DNA of 64,000 bases from Lysobacterales bacterium (lineage in GTDB: Bacteria; Pseudomonadota; Gammaproteobacteria; Xanthomonadales; SZUA-5), in contig JALHRS010000024.1 in assembly GCA_022841325.1 (NCBI GenBank), forward strand, positions 1-64,000, given 5' to 3'. A program made the position numbers and the translations under genes. Shown in pieces: positions 10,460 through 17,886 of the stretch. A model generated the notes under the pieces. The model ran no database searches, was not told where the DNA came from, and worked only from the letters and a program-made list of their open reading frames with translations. Positions within the stretch are counted from its first letter, which is position 1. Each line of letters begins with the position of its first letter.

Positions 10460-11023
10460 TCAGCGCAGCGATCTTGGCTTGTGGGTGCCAGTACCAAGAC
10501 GGGACATGCGTCGCCAGCGCTCCTGTTCGGCAACGGTCTGCTGCGCCAGCAGTTTCCGCGTGAAACAACGTCGGCTCATCATCGAACTGCCCGTGCGGCG
10601 TTCCTGCCGACAGACCACTCCGCCCTGGTCCAGCCACGCCATCCGCGAATTGAAATCGACAGCCAGGCGCCGCAGCGCAAGCGCAGCTTGGGGGCTGGTC
10701 GCCGCCTCCGCGAGCGCGCGCTGCAGCGCGCCGATCTGCGCCTGAATCCAGTCCTGGTCGTCCGCATCCAGGCGGCGGTAGCGGCCTTCGCCCAAGCGCC
10801 GCTCGACCCGATCGACATAAGTGGCAATGGCCCGGATTTCGACCTGGGAAAGGCTCCCCGGCCGGAATGCCCCAGAAGCCTGACTGGCGGGCAGTTCCGC
10901 CCGCGACGAGCTCTCGAGCGGCGCCCTGACCGGCGATCCCGGATCGGCACAGGCCGCCATCACCGGGGCCAGGGTCAACAGCCAGAGCGCACAAGCATGG
11001 TGACGGCCGAGTTTCCTTGCCAT
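10460..11023 (-). CDS. Secreted Cys-motif protein, paralogue 1 (possible lipoprotein)
   Basis: A 187-residue exported protein I cannot assign to a named family. The N-terminus LWLLTLAPVMAACADP has a plausible lipobox ending in AAC. The body aligns with the products at 11072 and 11836: a helical segment YVDRVERRLGEGRYR, then QDWIQAQIGALQRAL, then the signature GGVVCRQERRTGSSMMSRRC (two Cys separated by 14 residues) and a basic tail. It has AAGGAG 7 bases before the ATG. It starts 48 bases after the stop of paralogue 2 with no dyad of its own, so it is probably co-transcribed with paralogue 2. It is the most diverged of the three. Confidence 0.8.
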   Translation of the reverse strand: MARKLGRHHACALWLLTLAPVMAACADPGSPVRAPLESSSRAELPASQASGAFRPGSLSQVEIRAIATYVDRVERRLGEGRYRRLDADDQDWIQAQIGALQRALAEAATSPQAALALRRLAVDFNSRMAWLDQGGVVCRQERRTGSSMMSRRCFTRKLLAQQTVAEQERWRRMSRLGTGTHKPRSLR

Positions 11024-11071
11024 GTCGGCGCTCCTTGATCCTTTGCGCAGTTTCGCCCGGCGGGCCCAGGC

Positions 11072-11560
11072 TCAACGATTCAGTGGAATCAGAACCAGGC
11101 CCTGGCCCTTCCGCATCTGCCGCAGGGACTCCTGTGATTTCGAATTGTCTTCAATCTGGCGCTTGCGCGAGAAGCAGCGCTGGGTGGCCATGCGCGTACC
11201 GACCTTGCGCTCCTGCCGGCAAACGATGCCGCCTTCCTCGATGCCGATGATTCCGGTTTCGAATTCGCTGGCCAGTTCGCGCAGTTTCGGCGAGGGGTCG
11301 CGTGCGCTGTCGGCACGGTCCAGTTCCGAGCGCAGGGCGGCGATGACCTGAATCAGCCATTTCTGATCGCGTTGGCTGGCGACGTCATAACGCCCCTTCT
11401 GCAATCGACGATCGACATCTTCCACGTATTGCCGGATCTCGGAGACCGACAGCGAAGACTCGACTCGGACAGCCGAAGTGGCAGAGCGGTCGGCGTGGGC
11501 CGCGGTTGAGATCGCCAAGACGGCGCTCATCAGGGCTACAAACAGCAGTTTCCGAATCAT
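11072..11560 (-). CDS. Secreted Cys-motif protein, paralogue 2
   Basis: A 162-residue periplasmic or secreted protein of unknown function, with signal peptide MIRKLLFVALMSAVLAISTAAHA. It is closely similar to the product at 11836, sharing IRQYVEDVDRRLQKGRYDVA, the DPSPKLRELASEFETGIIG stretch and the two-cysteine motif GGIVCRQERKVGTRMATQRC. ATG at 11560 has AAGGAG upstream; the longer frame to 11593 would overlap the promoter. It has its own promoter with TTGACA and TAGTTT 17 bases apart and a perfect 9-bp-arm dyad over the -10 and spacer, matching that of paralogue 3 and of blaI, which suggests repression by the neighbouring BlaI-type regulator. Confidence 0.85.
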   Translation of the reverse strand: MIRKLLFVALMSAVLAISTAAHADRSATSAVRVESSLSVSEIRQYVEDVDRRLQKGRYDVASQRDQKWLIQVIAALRSELDRADSARDPSPKLRELASEFETGIIGIEEGGIVCRQERKVGTRMATQRCFSRKRQIEDNSKSQESLRQMRKGQGLVLIPLNR

Positions 11561-11592
11561 GGCATATCGCTCCTTGGCTAGACTCGGGAGCA

Positions 11593-11621
11593 AAACTACG
11601 ACGTGCTTCGTAGTTTGTCAA
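11593..11621 (-). promoter_or_regulatory. Promoter and BlaI-type operator of paralogue 2
   Basis: On the minus strand: -35 TTGACA (11621-11616), 17-base spacer, -10 TAGTTT (11598-11593). The inverted repeat AAACTACGA-N6-TCGTAGTTT (11593-11616) spans spacer and -10 exactly. Its core CTACGA-N6-TCGTAG recurs at 12351-12368 and, with one mismatch, at 12417-12434. The resemblance to known BlaI/MecI operators (TACA/TGTA cores) is partial; assignment to BlaI is inference from position. Confidence 0.75.
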
Positions 11622-11660
11622 CTTGTAGCTAAGCCTTCTTGGACGATTATCGTGAGCGAC

Positions 11661-11678
11661 CTACGGCTATCTTCGTCT
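11661..11678. promoter_or_regulatory. Degenerate second dyad upstream of paralogue 2
   Basis: CTACGG-CTATCT-TCGTCT keeps the N6 spacing and 9 of 12 arm positions of the CTACGA-N6-TCGTAG dyad found at three other sites in this cluster. It lies about 100 bases upstream of the paralogue 2 start. It could be an auxiliary operator or chance. Confidence 0.3.
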
Positions 11679-11835
11679 ATCAGAATCCGACACTGGCGTA
11701 GATCGCGACATGCTCTAGAGCCTGAGGATTCACGGCATCGCTGCCTGTTGCCGCCAGGAATTCCCTGGCGGCAGATTGCAGGGGCTGAAAGGGTCGGAGC
11801 GCAGGCCAGGGCGGCCGGACTGAGCAGGTCCGCGT

Positions 11836-12315
11836 CTACCGGCCGATTGGCACCATCGGCTGACGGTTGAGCTTGCGCAGCTGATCCTGCGACTTGGTGG
11901 TGTCATCGGCCAGCCGCTTGCGGGTGAAGCAGCGCTGCGTGGACATGCGGGTGCCGGTCTTCCGCTCCTGCCGGCAGACGATCCCGCCCTCTTCGATGCC
12001 GATGATGCCGGTTTCGAATTCGCTGGCCAGTTCGCGCAGTTTCGGGCTGGGATCACGCGACACATCGGCCCTGTCCAGCTCGGTACGCAAGGCCGGGATG
12101 ATCTGCGTCAGCCACTTCTGATCGCGCTTGTCGGCTACGTCATAGCGACCCTTCTGGAAGCGCCGATCCACGTCTTCGACATACTCGCGAATCTCGATTA
12201 CCGACTTCGAAGATTCGACCTTGACCGCAGTGGTCGCGGCACGTTCGGCGTGGGCGGTGGTCGAGAGCGCCATCGCGGCGGTCACAAGGGCAACGATCAG
12301 CAGCTTCTGAGTCAT
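11836..12315 (-). CDS. Secreted Cys-motif protein, paralogue 3
   Basis: A 159-residue exported protein of unknown function, with signal peptide MTQKLLIVALVTAAMALSTTAHA. It is the near-twin of the product at 11072: REYVEDVDRRFQKGRYDVAD, DPSPKLRELASEFETGIIG and the motif GGIVCRQERKTGTRMSTQRC, then a basic, Lys/Arg/Gln-rich tail. GGAGCGA precedes the ATG. It is divergent from blaI, and its promoter (TTGACA-17-TAGGTT) is covered by the dyad CTACGA-N6-TCGTAG. The conservation of the two cysteines and of the promoter architecture with paralogue 2 suggests a recent duplication under common control. Confidence 0.85.
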   Translation of the reverse strand: MTQKLLIVALVTAAMALSTTAHAERAATTAVKVESSKSVIEIREYVEDVDRRFQKGRYDVADKRDQKWLTQIIPALRTELDRADVSRDPSPKLRELASEFETGIIGIEEGGIVCRQERKTGTRMSTQRCFTRKRLADDTTKSQDQLRKLNRQPMVPIGR

Positions 12316-12347
12316 GAGTTTCGCTCCGTGGGCAGGTTTCGAGCCGA

Positions 12348-12376
12348 AACCTACGACTGTCTTCGTAGCCTGTCAA
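12348..12376 (-). promoter_or_regulatory. Promoter and BlaI-type operator of paralogue 3
   Basis: On the minus strand: -35 TTGACA (12376-12371), 17-base spacer, -10 TAGGTT (12353-12348). The perfect dyad CTACGA-CTGTCT-TCGTAG lies at 12351-12368, overlapping the -10 and filling the spacer, in the same register as at paralogue 2. The -35 is also part of a perfect palindrome GTCAATCC-T-GGATTGAC at 12372-12388. Confidence 0.75.
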
Positions 12377-12394
12377 TCCTGGATTGACGCGACG

Positions 12395-12434
12395 TTTCCA
12401 ATTGTTGAGAAAGTCGCTACGATAGTCGTCGTGG
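12395..12434 (+). promoter_or_regulatory. blaI promoter with autoregulatory dyad
   Basis: On the plus strand a candidate promoter TTTCCA (12395-12400), 17 bases, TACGAT (12418-12423). The dyad CTACGA-N6-TCGTGG (12417-12434, one mismatch from the other two) overlaps the -10 and ends 22 bases before the GTG start. BlaI/MecI repressors normally autoregulate, which fits. Confidence 0.6.
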
Positions 12435-12456
12435 AGTAATCAGAAGGACAGAGGCT

Positions 12457-12852
12457 GTGAGCCGAGCCGAATTGCAGAAGCCTACCGAAGCCGAAATCGA
12501 GTTGCTCAAGGTCATGTGGGACCGCGGCCCCTGCACGGTCCGCGATGTCCACGAAGCGCTGCAGAGCAAGACTCGCAAGACGGCCTACACGACCACCCTG
12601 AAGTTGCTGCAGGTGATGTATGGCAAGGGTCTGGTGATCCGCGACGAATCGCAGCGGGCGCACCGTTTTGCGGCAGCGGTCTCCAGGGAAGCCACCGAGC
12701 GCGCCTTTGTCGGCGCCCTGATCTCCAAGCTCTTTGACGGCTCGGCCACGCGCCTGGTGTTGCAGGCGCTGGGCAACGACGCCCGCGCCAATGACAGCGA
12801 ACTGGCGGAGATCCGGGAGCTGCTGAAGAACATCGAAAGCGAGCGTGAGTGA
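12457..12852 (+). CDS. blaI: BlaI/MecI/CopY-type transcriptional repressor
   Basis: A 131-residue winged-helix repressor of the BlaI/MecI family: LQKPTEAEIELLKVMWDRGPCTVRDV, YTTTLKLLQVMYGKGLV and the C-terminal dimerisation half ending in ELAEIRELLKNIESERE. In the classical system it is cleaved or released when the partner BlaR1 senses an inducer. The start is GTG at 12457 with AAGGA 8 bases upstream. The stop overlaps the next gene (TGATG), so translation is coupled to the BlaR1-like partner. Matching dyads upstream of this gene and of two divergent secreted genes define a probable small regulon. Note that no beta-lactamase or PBP gene is in the cluster. Confidence 0.92.
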   Translation: MSRAELQKPTEAEIELLKVMWDRGPCTVRDVHEALQSKTRKTAYTTTLKLLQVMYGKGLVIRDESQRAHRFAAAVSREATERAFVGALISKLFDGSATRLVLQALGNDARANDSELAEIRELLKNIESERE

Positions 12853-14561
12853 TGGACGCCCTGTCGGTTGCCATCAATGCCATCGGCTGGACTCTGATTC
12901 ACTCTCTTTGGCTGGGGGCGCTGGCGGCGGCGGCCTATGCAGTGCCGGCGGCACGTTTGCGCAATCAGGCACCGCAGCTGGCCTATGGCTGGGGCCTGGT
13001 CTGTCTGCTGATGCTGGTGTTGTCGCTGGGTCTGATCTTCGCCAATGAATTCGATCGGCTCAGGGACAGCGCCGATAGCCAGGCCATTGCCCGGGCCTAC
13101 GCGGCATTGCCGGTCGAAGCCAGCGCGGTGAGCAGCATCGAGGTGACGCCGGCACCGTCGAGCTTTGCCCGCGGCATCGATCAGATCCTGCCGCTGCTGG
13201 TGCTGGCCTGGGCGCTGGCGGTGGCGGTGATCGGGGCCGGACTGGTGCGTTCGCAACTGGCACTGCGACGCCTGGTGACGGCCGGTGTTGCGCTGCCGAA
13301 TCTGGCACAGCCGGTGATCGAGCTGGCGCAGCGCTTCGGGGTCAACCGGCCGATCGCGGTGGTTTCCTCGGCGCTGGCCCGGGCGCCCTTTGTGATCGGT
13401 CATTTTGCGCCGGTGATCGTATTGCCGCTGACGGTAGCCACCGGCATGCCCTGGCCGCAACTGCGGCTGATCCTGGCCCACGAGATCGCCCATCTGCGGC
13501 GCGCGGACTATCTGATCAACTGGCTGCAGATCGCGCTGGAAGTGCTGCTGTTCTTCCATCCCGCGGTGCGCTGGTTGAGTGAGGAACTGCGACGGCTGCG
13601 CGAAGCCTGTTGCGACGATATGGTGGTCGCATTCGCGGGTGGCCGCGGCGATTACACCCGGGCGCTGCTGGCGCTGGAGGAATCCCGTCACGACGCGCCG
13701 CTGCTGGCGCCGAGCGCAGTCGCCGGGGGTTTGCTCTGGCGCGTGCAGCGCATAGCCGGGCGCGCGCCGGATCACCGTGGCTCCCTGCAGAAGATCGTCC
13801 TGCCTGCCGTCATCGCCAGCATGCTGGTGCTGATCCTGGCCGGCGGCGTGCAGATTCGACCGGGCACCAGTCCGCGCGATCTGGTGCTGCCGCAGGCTAC
13901 GCTGCTGATGCCGTCCCTGCTGCGGCGCGAAGCAGCGCCGACGCGTTTTGCCTGGGATGTGCAACTGCCACCGCTCCATGACGCCGAGTACGCAGCCGAG
14001 GTGCAGCCGCCGGTGGCTGCGGTCGTGACCCCGATCCAGATCGAGCCGATGAGCCCCTCGCCGGCAAGGCTTCCGAGCACCGAGTACCGTCCCACCCTGG
14101 TGGCCCGCGTGCAGCCGCCGACGGTGCCGGTCGCGCCGGAGATTCAGTCGGCACCCGCAGATCCGGTCCAGCCCCTGCATGCGGTGCGCCCGGTCTACCC
14201 GCGGGATCAGCGGCTGGCCGACGGTCCGCTGGCGGTAGAGCTGGAATTCGGCCTGACCGCGGACGGTGCGGTCCGCGATATCCGGGTCGCGAATGCACCC
14301 GGCGGAGCCGAGCCTTTTGTCGCGGCTGCGACCCAGGCGCTGTCAAAATGGGTTTACCCCGGCAATGCGGCTGCTGGCGGCGAGCGCCTGCGCCATCGCT
14401 TCGAGTTTCGCGATCTGGTCGCCGGTGAAAGCCACGGCGAATGCACCATGCTGACCGCCAGTCGCTTCTGTCTGGTGGATGCGCGCCCAGGTCGGCGAGA
14501 TTCGCTGCTGCCCGGCGAGCGCTGCAAGCCGACCACTGGCTCGCGCCTGTGCCGTCGCTGA
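12852..14561 (+). CDS. BlaR1-like M56 metallopeptidase with C-terminal TonB domain
   Basis: Integral membrane sensor-protease of 569 residues. The first 330 residues are a polytopic M56 peptidase with zinc motif HEIAH (210-214) and the distal glutamate in REACCDD (E251). After a transmembrane helix (KIVLPAVIASMLVLILAGG) a proline-rich periplasmic linker leads to a TonB C-terminal domain (about 440-505; RPVYPRDQRLADGPLAVELE ... KWVYPG). There is no penicillin-binding sensor domain, so the inducer is unlikely to be sensed as in Staphylococcus BlaR1. The last 35 residues hold four cysteines and end ERCKPTTGSRLCRR, echoing the TGSR/TGTR two-cysteine motif of the three divergent secreted proteins. 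ATG at 12852 is preferred over GTG 12849. Confidence 0.88.
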   Translation: MDALSVAINAIGWTLIHSLWLGALAAAAYAVPAARLRNQAPQLAYGWGLVCLLMLVLSLGLIFANEFDRLRDSADSQAIARAYAALPVEASAVSSIEVTPAPSSFARGIDQILPLLVLAWALAVAVIGAGLVRSQLALRRLVTAGVALPNLAQPVIELAQRFGVNRPIAVVSSALARAPFVIGHFAPVIVLPLTVATGMPWPQLRLILAHEIAHLRRADYLINWLQIALEVLLFFHPAVRWLSEELRRLREACCDDMVVAFAGGRGDYTRALLALEESRHDAPLLAPSAVAGGLLWRVQRIAGRAPDHRGSLQKIVLPAVIASMLVLILAGGVQIRPGTSPRDLVLPQATLLMPSLLRREAAPTRFAWDVQLPPLHDAEYAAEVQPPVAAVVTPIQIEPMSPSPARLPSTEYRPTLVARVQPPTVPVAPEIQSAPADPVQPLHAVRPVYPRDQRLADGPLAVELEFGLTADGAVRDIRVANAPGGAEPFVAAATQALSKWVYPGNAAAGGERLRHRFEFRDLVAGESHGECTMLTASRFCLVDARPGRRDSLLPGERCKPTTGSRLCRR

Positions 14562-14677
14562 ACCGCAGCACGGGACAGCACACCAGGGGCTGAGCAGGCG
14601 CCTTCCGGGGGCTTCCCCGGAAGCGCTCGGCATGGGACGCTATTGAATCCCCCCGACTTGTCTCCAGATACGCTGGC

Positions 14678-15202
14678 ATGGCCCTATTACCCATACTCGA
14701 ATATCCCGATGAGCGACTGCGCACCGTCGCCAAGCCGATCGATCACATCGACGACGCCCTGCAGCGCCTCATCGACGACATGTTTGAAACCATGTACGAG
14801 GCTCCAGGCGTAGGCCTGGCGGCCACCCAGATCAATTTCCACCGGCAGCTGATCGTCATCGACGTCAGTGAAGACAAGAACGCCCCGCTGGTGCTGATCA
14901 ATCCGCGCATCGTCGAAACCGAAGGCACCGAGACCTGTCAGGAAGGCTGCCTGTCGGTACCCGGCATCTTCGCCGACGTGGTCCGCGCCGAACGCGTGGT
15001 CGTCGAAGCGCTGGACCGTCACGGCGAGCTGCGCCGCATCGACGCCACCGGTCTGCTGGCGGTGTGCATCCAGCATGAGATGGATCATCTGGCCGGCAAG
15101 GTCTTCGTCGATTATCTGTCGCCGCTGAAGCGGCAGCTGGTCAAGCGCAAGATGGAGAAGCGCCACCGTCAGGGCGCGCCCGCCGCCAGCGCCAGCGCCT
15201 GA
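14678..15202 (+). CDS. def: Peptide deformylase
   Basis: Removes the N-formyl group from nascent proteins; ribosome-associated, Fe2+ or other metal dependent. The 174-residue product carries the three family motifs GVGLAATQ (44-51), EGCLSVPG with metal ligand C91, and HEMDHL with H133, E134 and H137. It heads the def-fmt-rsmB translation cluster; its stop codon overlaps the fmt start (TGATG). The promoter must lie in the 116 bases after the BlaR1-like gene. Confidence 0.97.
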   Translation: MALLPILEYPDERLRTVAKPIDHIDDALQRLIDDMFETMYEAPGVGLAATQINFHRQLIVIDVSEDKNAPLVLINPRIVETEGTETCQEGCLSVPGIFADVVRAERVVVEALDRHGELRRIDATGLLAVCIQHEMDHLAGKVFVDYLSPLKRQLVKRKMEKRHRQGAPAASASA

Positions 15203-16122
15203 TGTCGCTGCGCGTGGTCTTCGCCGGTACGCCGGACTTCGCCGTGCCTTGCCTGGAGGCCGTGCTCGCCAGCGGCGCCGAATGCGTGGCCGTGTACACC
15301 CAGCCCGATCGCCCGGCGGGACGCGGTCGCCAGTTGCAGCCGAGCCCGGTGAAGCAACGGGCACTGCAGGCCGGCCTGCCGGTCGAGCAGCCGCAGTCGC
15401 TGAAAGATGCGCAGGTGCAGTCGCAACTGGCAGCCTACGCGCCAGAGCTGATGATCGTGGTGGCCTATGGCCTGATCCTGCCGCGCGCAGTGCTGGCGAT
15501 GCCGCGCCTGGGTTGCTGGAATGTGCACGCCAGCCTGCTGCCGCGCTGGCGCGGCGCGGCGCCGATCCAGCGAGCCATTCTGGCCGGCGATGCCGAAACC
15601 GGCGTCGATCTGATGCAGATGGAAGCCGGACTCGATACCGGTCCGGTACTGCTGCAGCGGCGCACGCCGATCGCAGCGGATGACAGCAGCGGCCGACTGC
15701 ACGATCGGCTGGCCAGGCTCGGTGCCGAGCTGCTGCTCGAAGGGCTGAGCCGGGTGCTGGCCGGCGAATCCCTGGCCGCGCAGCCGCAGTCCGAGGAAGG
15801 CGTCTGCTATGCCCACAAGCTGGAGAAATCCGAAGCGCTGCTGGATTGGCAGCAGTCGGCCACGGAACTGGATCGCAAGATCCGCGCCTTCTCGCCCTGG
15901 CCGGTGGCCGAGGCGGTGATCGCCGGCGAGCGTGTCCGCATCCACGCAGCCGAACCGGTCGCGGCCAGCGGCACTCCGGGAGAACCCGTGCACGCCAGCC
16001 GCAGCCGGCTGGTGATCGCCTGTGGCGAGGGAGCCCTGGCCCTGTTGCGATTGCAGCGCGCTGGCGGGCGGGTCATCGACGCCACCGACTATGTCAATGC
16101 GCGCCCCGAACTCAAGCGCTGA
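15202..16122 (+). CDS. fmt: Methionyl-tRNA formyltransferase
   Basis: Formylates Met-tRNA(fMet) with 10-formyltetrahydrofolate. The 306-residue product starts with [16 protein letters not shown] and contains the catalytic and folate-site segments [20 protein letters not shown] and [13 protein letters not shown], with the C-terminal OB-like domain after about residue 205. It overlaps def by one base and rsmB by about 30 bases, so the three are translationally coupled. Confidence 0.97.
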   Translation: MSLRVVFAGTPDFAVPCLEAVLASGAECVAVYTQPDRPAGRGRQLQPSPVKQRALQAGLPVEQPQSLKDAQVQSQLAAYAPELMIVVAYGLILPRAVLAMPRLGCWNVHASLLPRWRGAAPIQRAILAGDAETGVDLMQMEAGLDTGPVLLQRRTPIAADDSSGRLHDRLARLGAELLLEGLSRVLAGESLAAQPQSEEGVCYAHKLEKSEALLDWQQSATELDRKIRAFSPWPVAEAVIAGERVRIHAAEPVAASGTPGEPVHASRSRLVIACGEGALALLRLQRAGGRVIDATDYVNARPELKR

Positions 16123-17410
16123 ACCGATCCGCGTGCAGGTGGCCCGCGTGCTGCACGCGGTCGCTCGTGGCAGCTCGCTGGATCAGGCGCTGGCCCGACA
16201 TCTGGCGCCACCGGCCGCGGGTTACGAGCGCGATCCGGCTTTCGCCCGTGCGCTCTGCTACGAGAGCCTGCGCCACGGCGTCTCCAGCGCAGCCCTGTTG
16301 GCGCAGCTTTGCCAGCGACCGCCCAAACCGCTGATCGCGGCGCTGCTCGGCGCCGCGCTCACCGAGCTGCGTTTCCTGGCGACGCCGGTGCATGCCGCCG
16401 TGGCCGAGAGCGTCGCCGCAGCGCGGGTGCTGGATTCTGGCGCGGCCGGATTTGCCAACGCCTTGTTGCGGCGTTTTTTGCGCGAGCGCGAGACCCTGGA
16501 GCTGCAGCTGCAGCCGAACCCGTCGGCTCGGCTCGACCACCCGGCCTGGCTGTTGGCCCGGTATCAGGAAGACTGGCCCGATCAGGTCGAGGCGATATGC
16601 GCCGGTGGCAATCAGGCCGCGCCGATGTGGCTGCGGGTGGATCCGCGTCAGGGCAGCCGCGAGGCCTATCAGGCTGAGCTGGCCGAACTCGGTATCGAGT
16701 CCAGCGCACCGGAATCACCCGCGCAGGCGCTGCTGCTGACGACGCCGGTGGCAGTGGAACGCCTGCCCGGATTCGCGCAGGGCCGGGTCTCGGTGCAGGA
16801 TGCAGCCGCACAGCAGGTGGTGGCGGTGATGGCTGCAAAGCCCGGACAGCGGGTGCTGGATGCCTGTGCGGCCCCCGGTGGCAAGAGCGCTGCGCTGGCC
16901 GAACAGGTGCCCGATCTGGTGCTGACCGTGATCGAAAAGGACGCCCAGCGCTGCCCGCGCCTGGAAGACACGCTGCGGCGCTGCCGGGTATCCGCCAGAC
17001 TGGTGGTGGCCGACGCCGCCGACAGCGCCAGCTGGTGGGACGGCGAGCGCTTCGATCGCATCCTGATCGATGCGCCCTGCACCGGCACGGGCGTGATCCG
17101 GCGTCATCCCGACATCAAGTTTCTGCGCCGCGCCAGCGATGTGGCGGCCCTGGCAAGAGAACAATCGCGTCTGCTGGATGCGCTTTGGCCTTTGCTCACA
17201 CCCGGCGGACGTCTAACCTACGCGACGTGCTCAATCCTCAAACCAGAGAATCAGGCCCAGATCGAGGCCTTCTGCCAGCGCACGCCCTCGGCGCGCGTGC
17301 TGCCGCTGTCCTTGCCCGGCTTCATCGCGGCCGGCCCCGGCCTGCAGTGCCTGCCGGGCAGCCTCGATCAGGACGGCTTCTACTACGCCTGCTTGCAGCG
17401 TTCGGATTGA
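16091..17410 (+). CDS. rsmB: 16S rRNA (cytosine-967-C5) methyltransferase
   Basis: RsmB/Sun, 439 residues. An N-terminal NusB-like RNA-binding domain (about 1-140) is followed by the SAM-dependent RNA m5C methyltransferase core: [14 protein letters not shown] (SAM motif I), DAPCTGTGV (motif IV cysteine) and the catalytic-cysteine motif [11 protein letters not shown] (motif VI). Start at 16091 or 16097 lies inside the end of fmt; the in-frame extension to 16022 has no family support. Its stop overlaps the next gene (TGATG). Confidence 0.95.
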   Translation: MSMRAPNSSAEPIRVQVARVLHAVARGSSLDQALARHLAPPAAGYERDPAFARALCYESLRHGVSSAALLAQLCQRPPKPLIAALLGAALTELRFLATPVHAAVAESVAAARVLDSGAAGFANALLRRFLRERETLELQLQPNPSARLDHPAWLLARYQEDWPDQVEAICAGGNQAAPMWLRVDPRQGSREAYQAELAELGIESSAPESPAQALLLTTPVAVERLPGFAQGRVSVQDAAAQQVVAVMAAKPGQRVLDACAAPGGKSAALAEQVPDLVLTVIEKDAQRCPRLEDTLRRCRVSARLVVADAADSASWWDGERFDRILIDAPCTGTGVIRRHPDIKFLRRASDVAALAREQSRLLDALWPLLTPGGRLTYATCSILKPENQAQIEAFCQRTPSARVLPLSLPGFIAAGPGLQCLPGSLDQDGFYYACLQRSD

Positions 17411-17886
17411 TGCTGCCGGCGCTGCTGGCGGCTCAGGATCTCGGCATCCGCCGGGCCAGTGCAGTCGCCGGCGCGATGCCCACCCTGCAACTGGTGATGA
17501 GCATCAAGCTCGGCACCCGCGCCACCGAAGCCATCGAGGCCGGCCTGGTGCTGAGTTTCAAGGTCGATTGGGAACTCGCTGACGGCCGTCAGCTGCAACA
17601 GAATCTGCTGCTGCGCTATTCGCCCCTGCTGCGCAGCTACCAGCTCGGCATCGGCCAGGAGGTGGTACAGACCTTTGCCCTGCGCAACTCGCTGCTGGCG
17701 GCGATGGAGAACGCCCGCCTGCGCTGGCCTGCGGCCCGCGCCTGCGACGGCGACTGCGGCGGTCGCGTGCGCGTGACCCTGGATCCGGCCGCCCTGCCGG
17801 CGCCGCTGCGGCTGCCGGCGCTGGTCGACAGCGACTGGCGCTTCGACAGTGGCTGGCATGAGCTGGCCAGCGGAGCCGGACAATGA
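17410..17886 (+). CDS. DUF4390 domain-containing protein
   Basis: A 158-residue protein of the DUF4390 family, normally found between rsmB and ntrY in Xanthomonadales and related bacteria; function unknown. The N-terminus from ATG 17410 ([10 protein letters not shown]) looks like the end of a signal peptide. The frame continues upstream inside rsmB as hydrophobic residues ([10 protein letters not shown]), so translation may begin a few codons earlier at a non-ATG codon, for example TTG at 17407. It overlaps rsmB by one base and the kinase gene by four. Confidence 0.85.
   Translation: MLPALLAAQDLGIRRASAVAGAMPTLQLVMSIKLGTRATEAIEAGLVLSFKVDWELADGRQLQQNLLLRYSPLLRSYQLGIGQEVVQTFALRNSLLAAMENARLRWPAARACDGDCGGRVRVTLDPAALPAPLRLPALVDSDWRFDSGWHELASGAGQ

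Noticed and set aside
12457-14561. Beta-lactamase resistance locus
   Set aside because: No beta-lactamase, PBP2a or penicillin-sensor domain is present despite the BlaI/BlaR1 pair.
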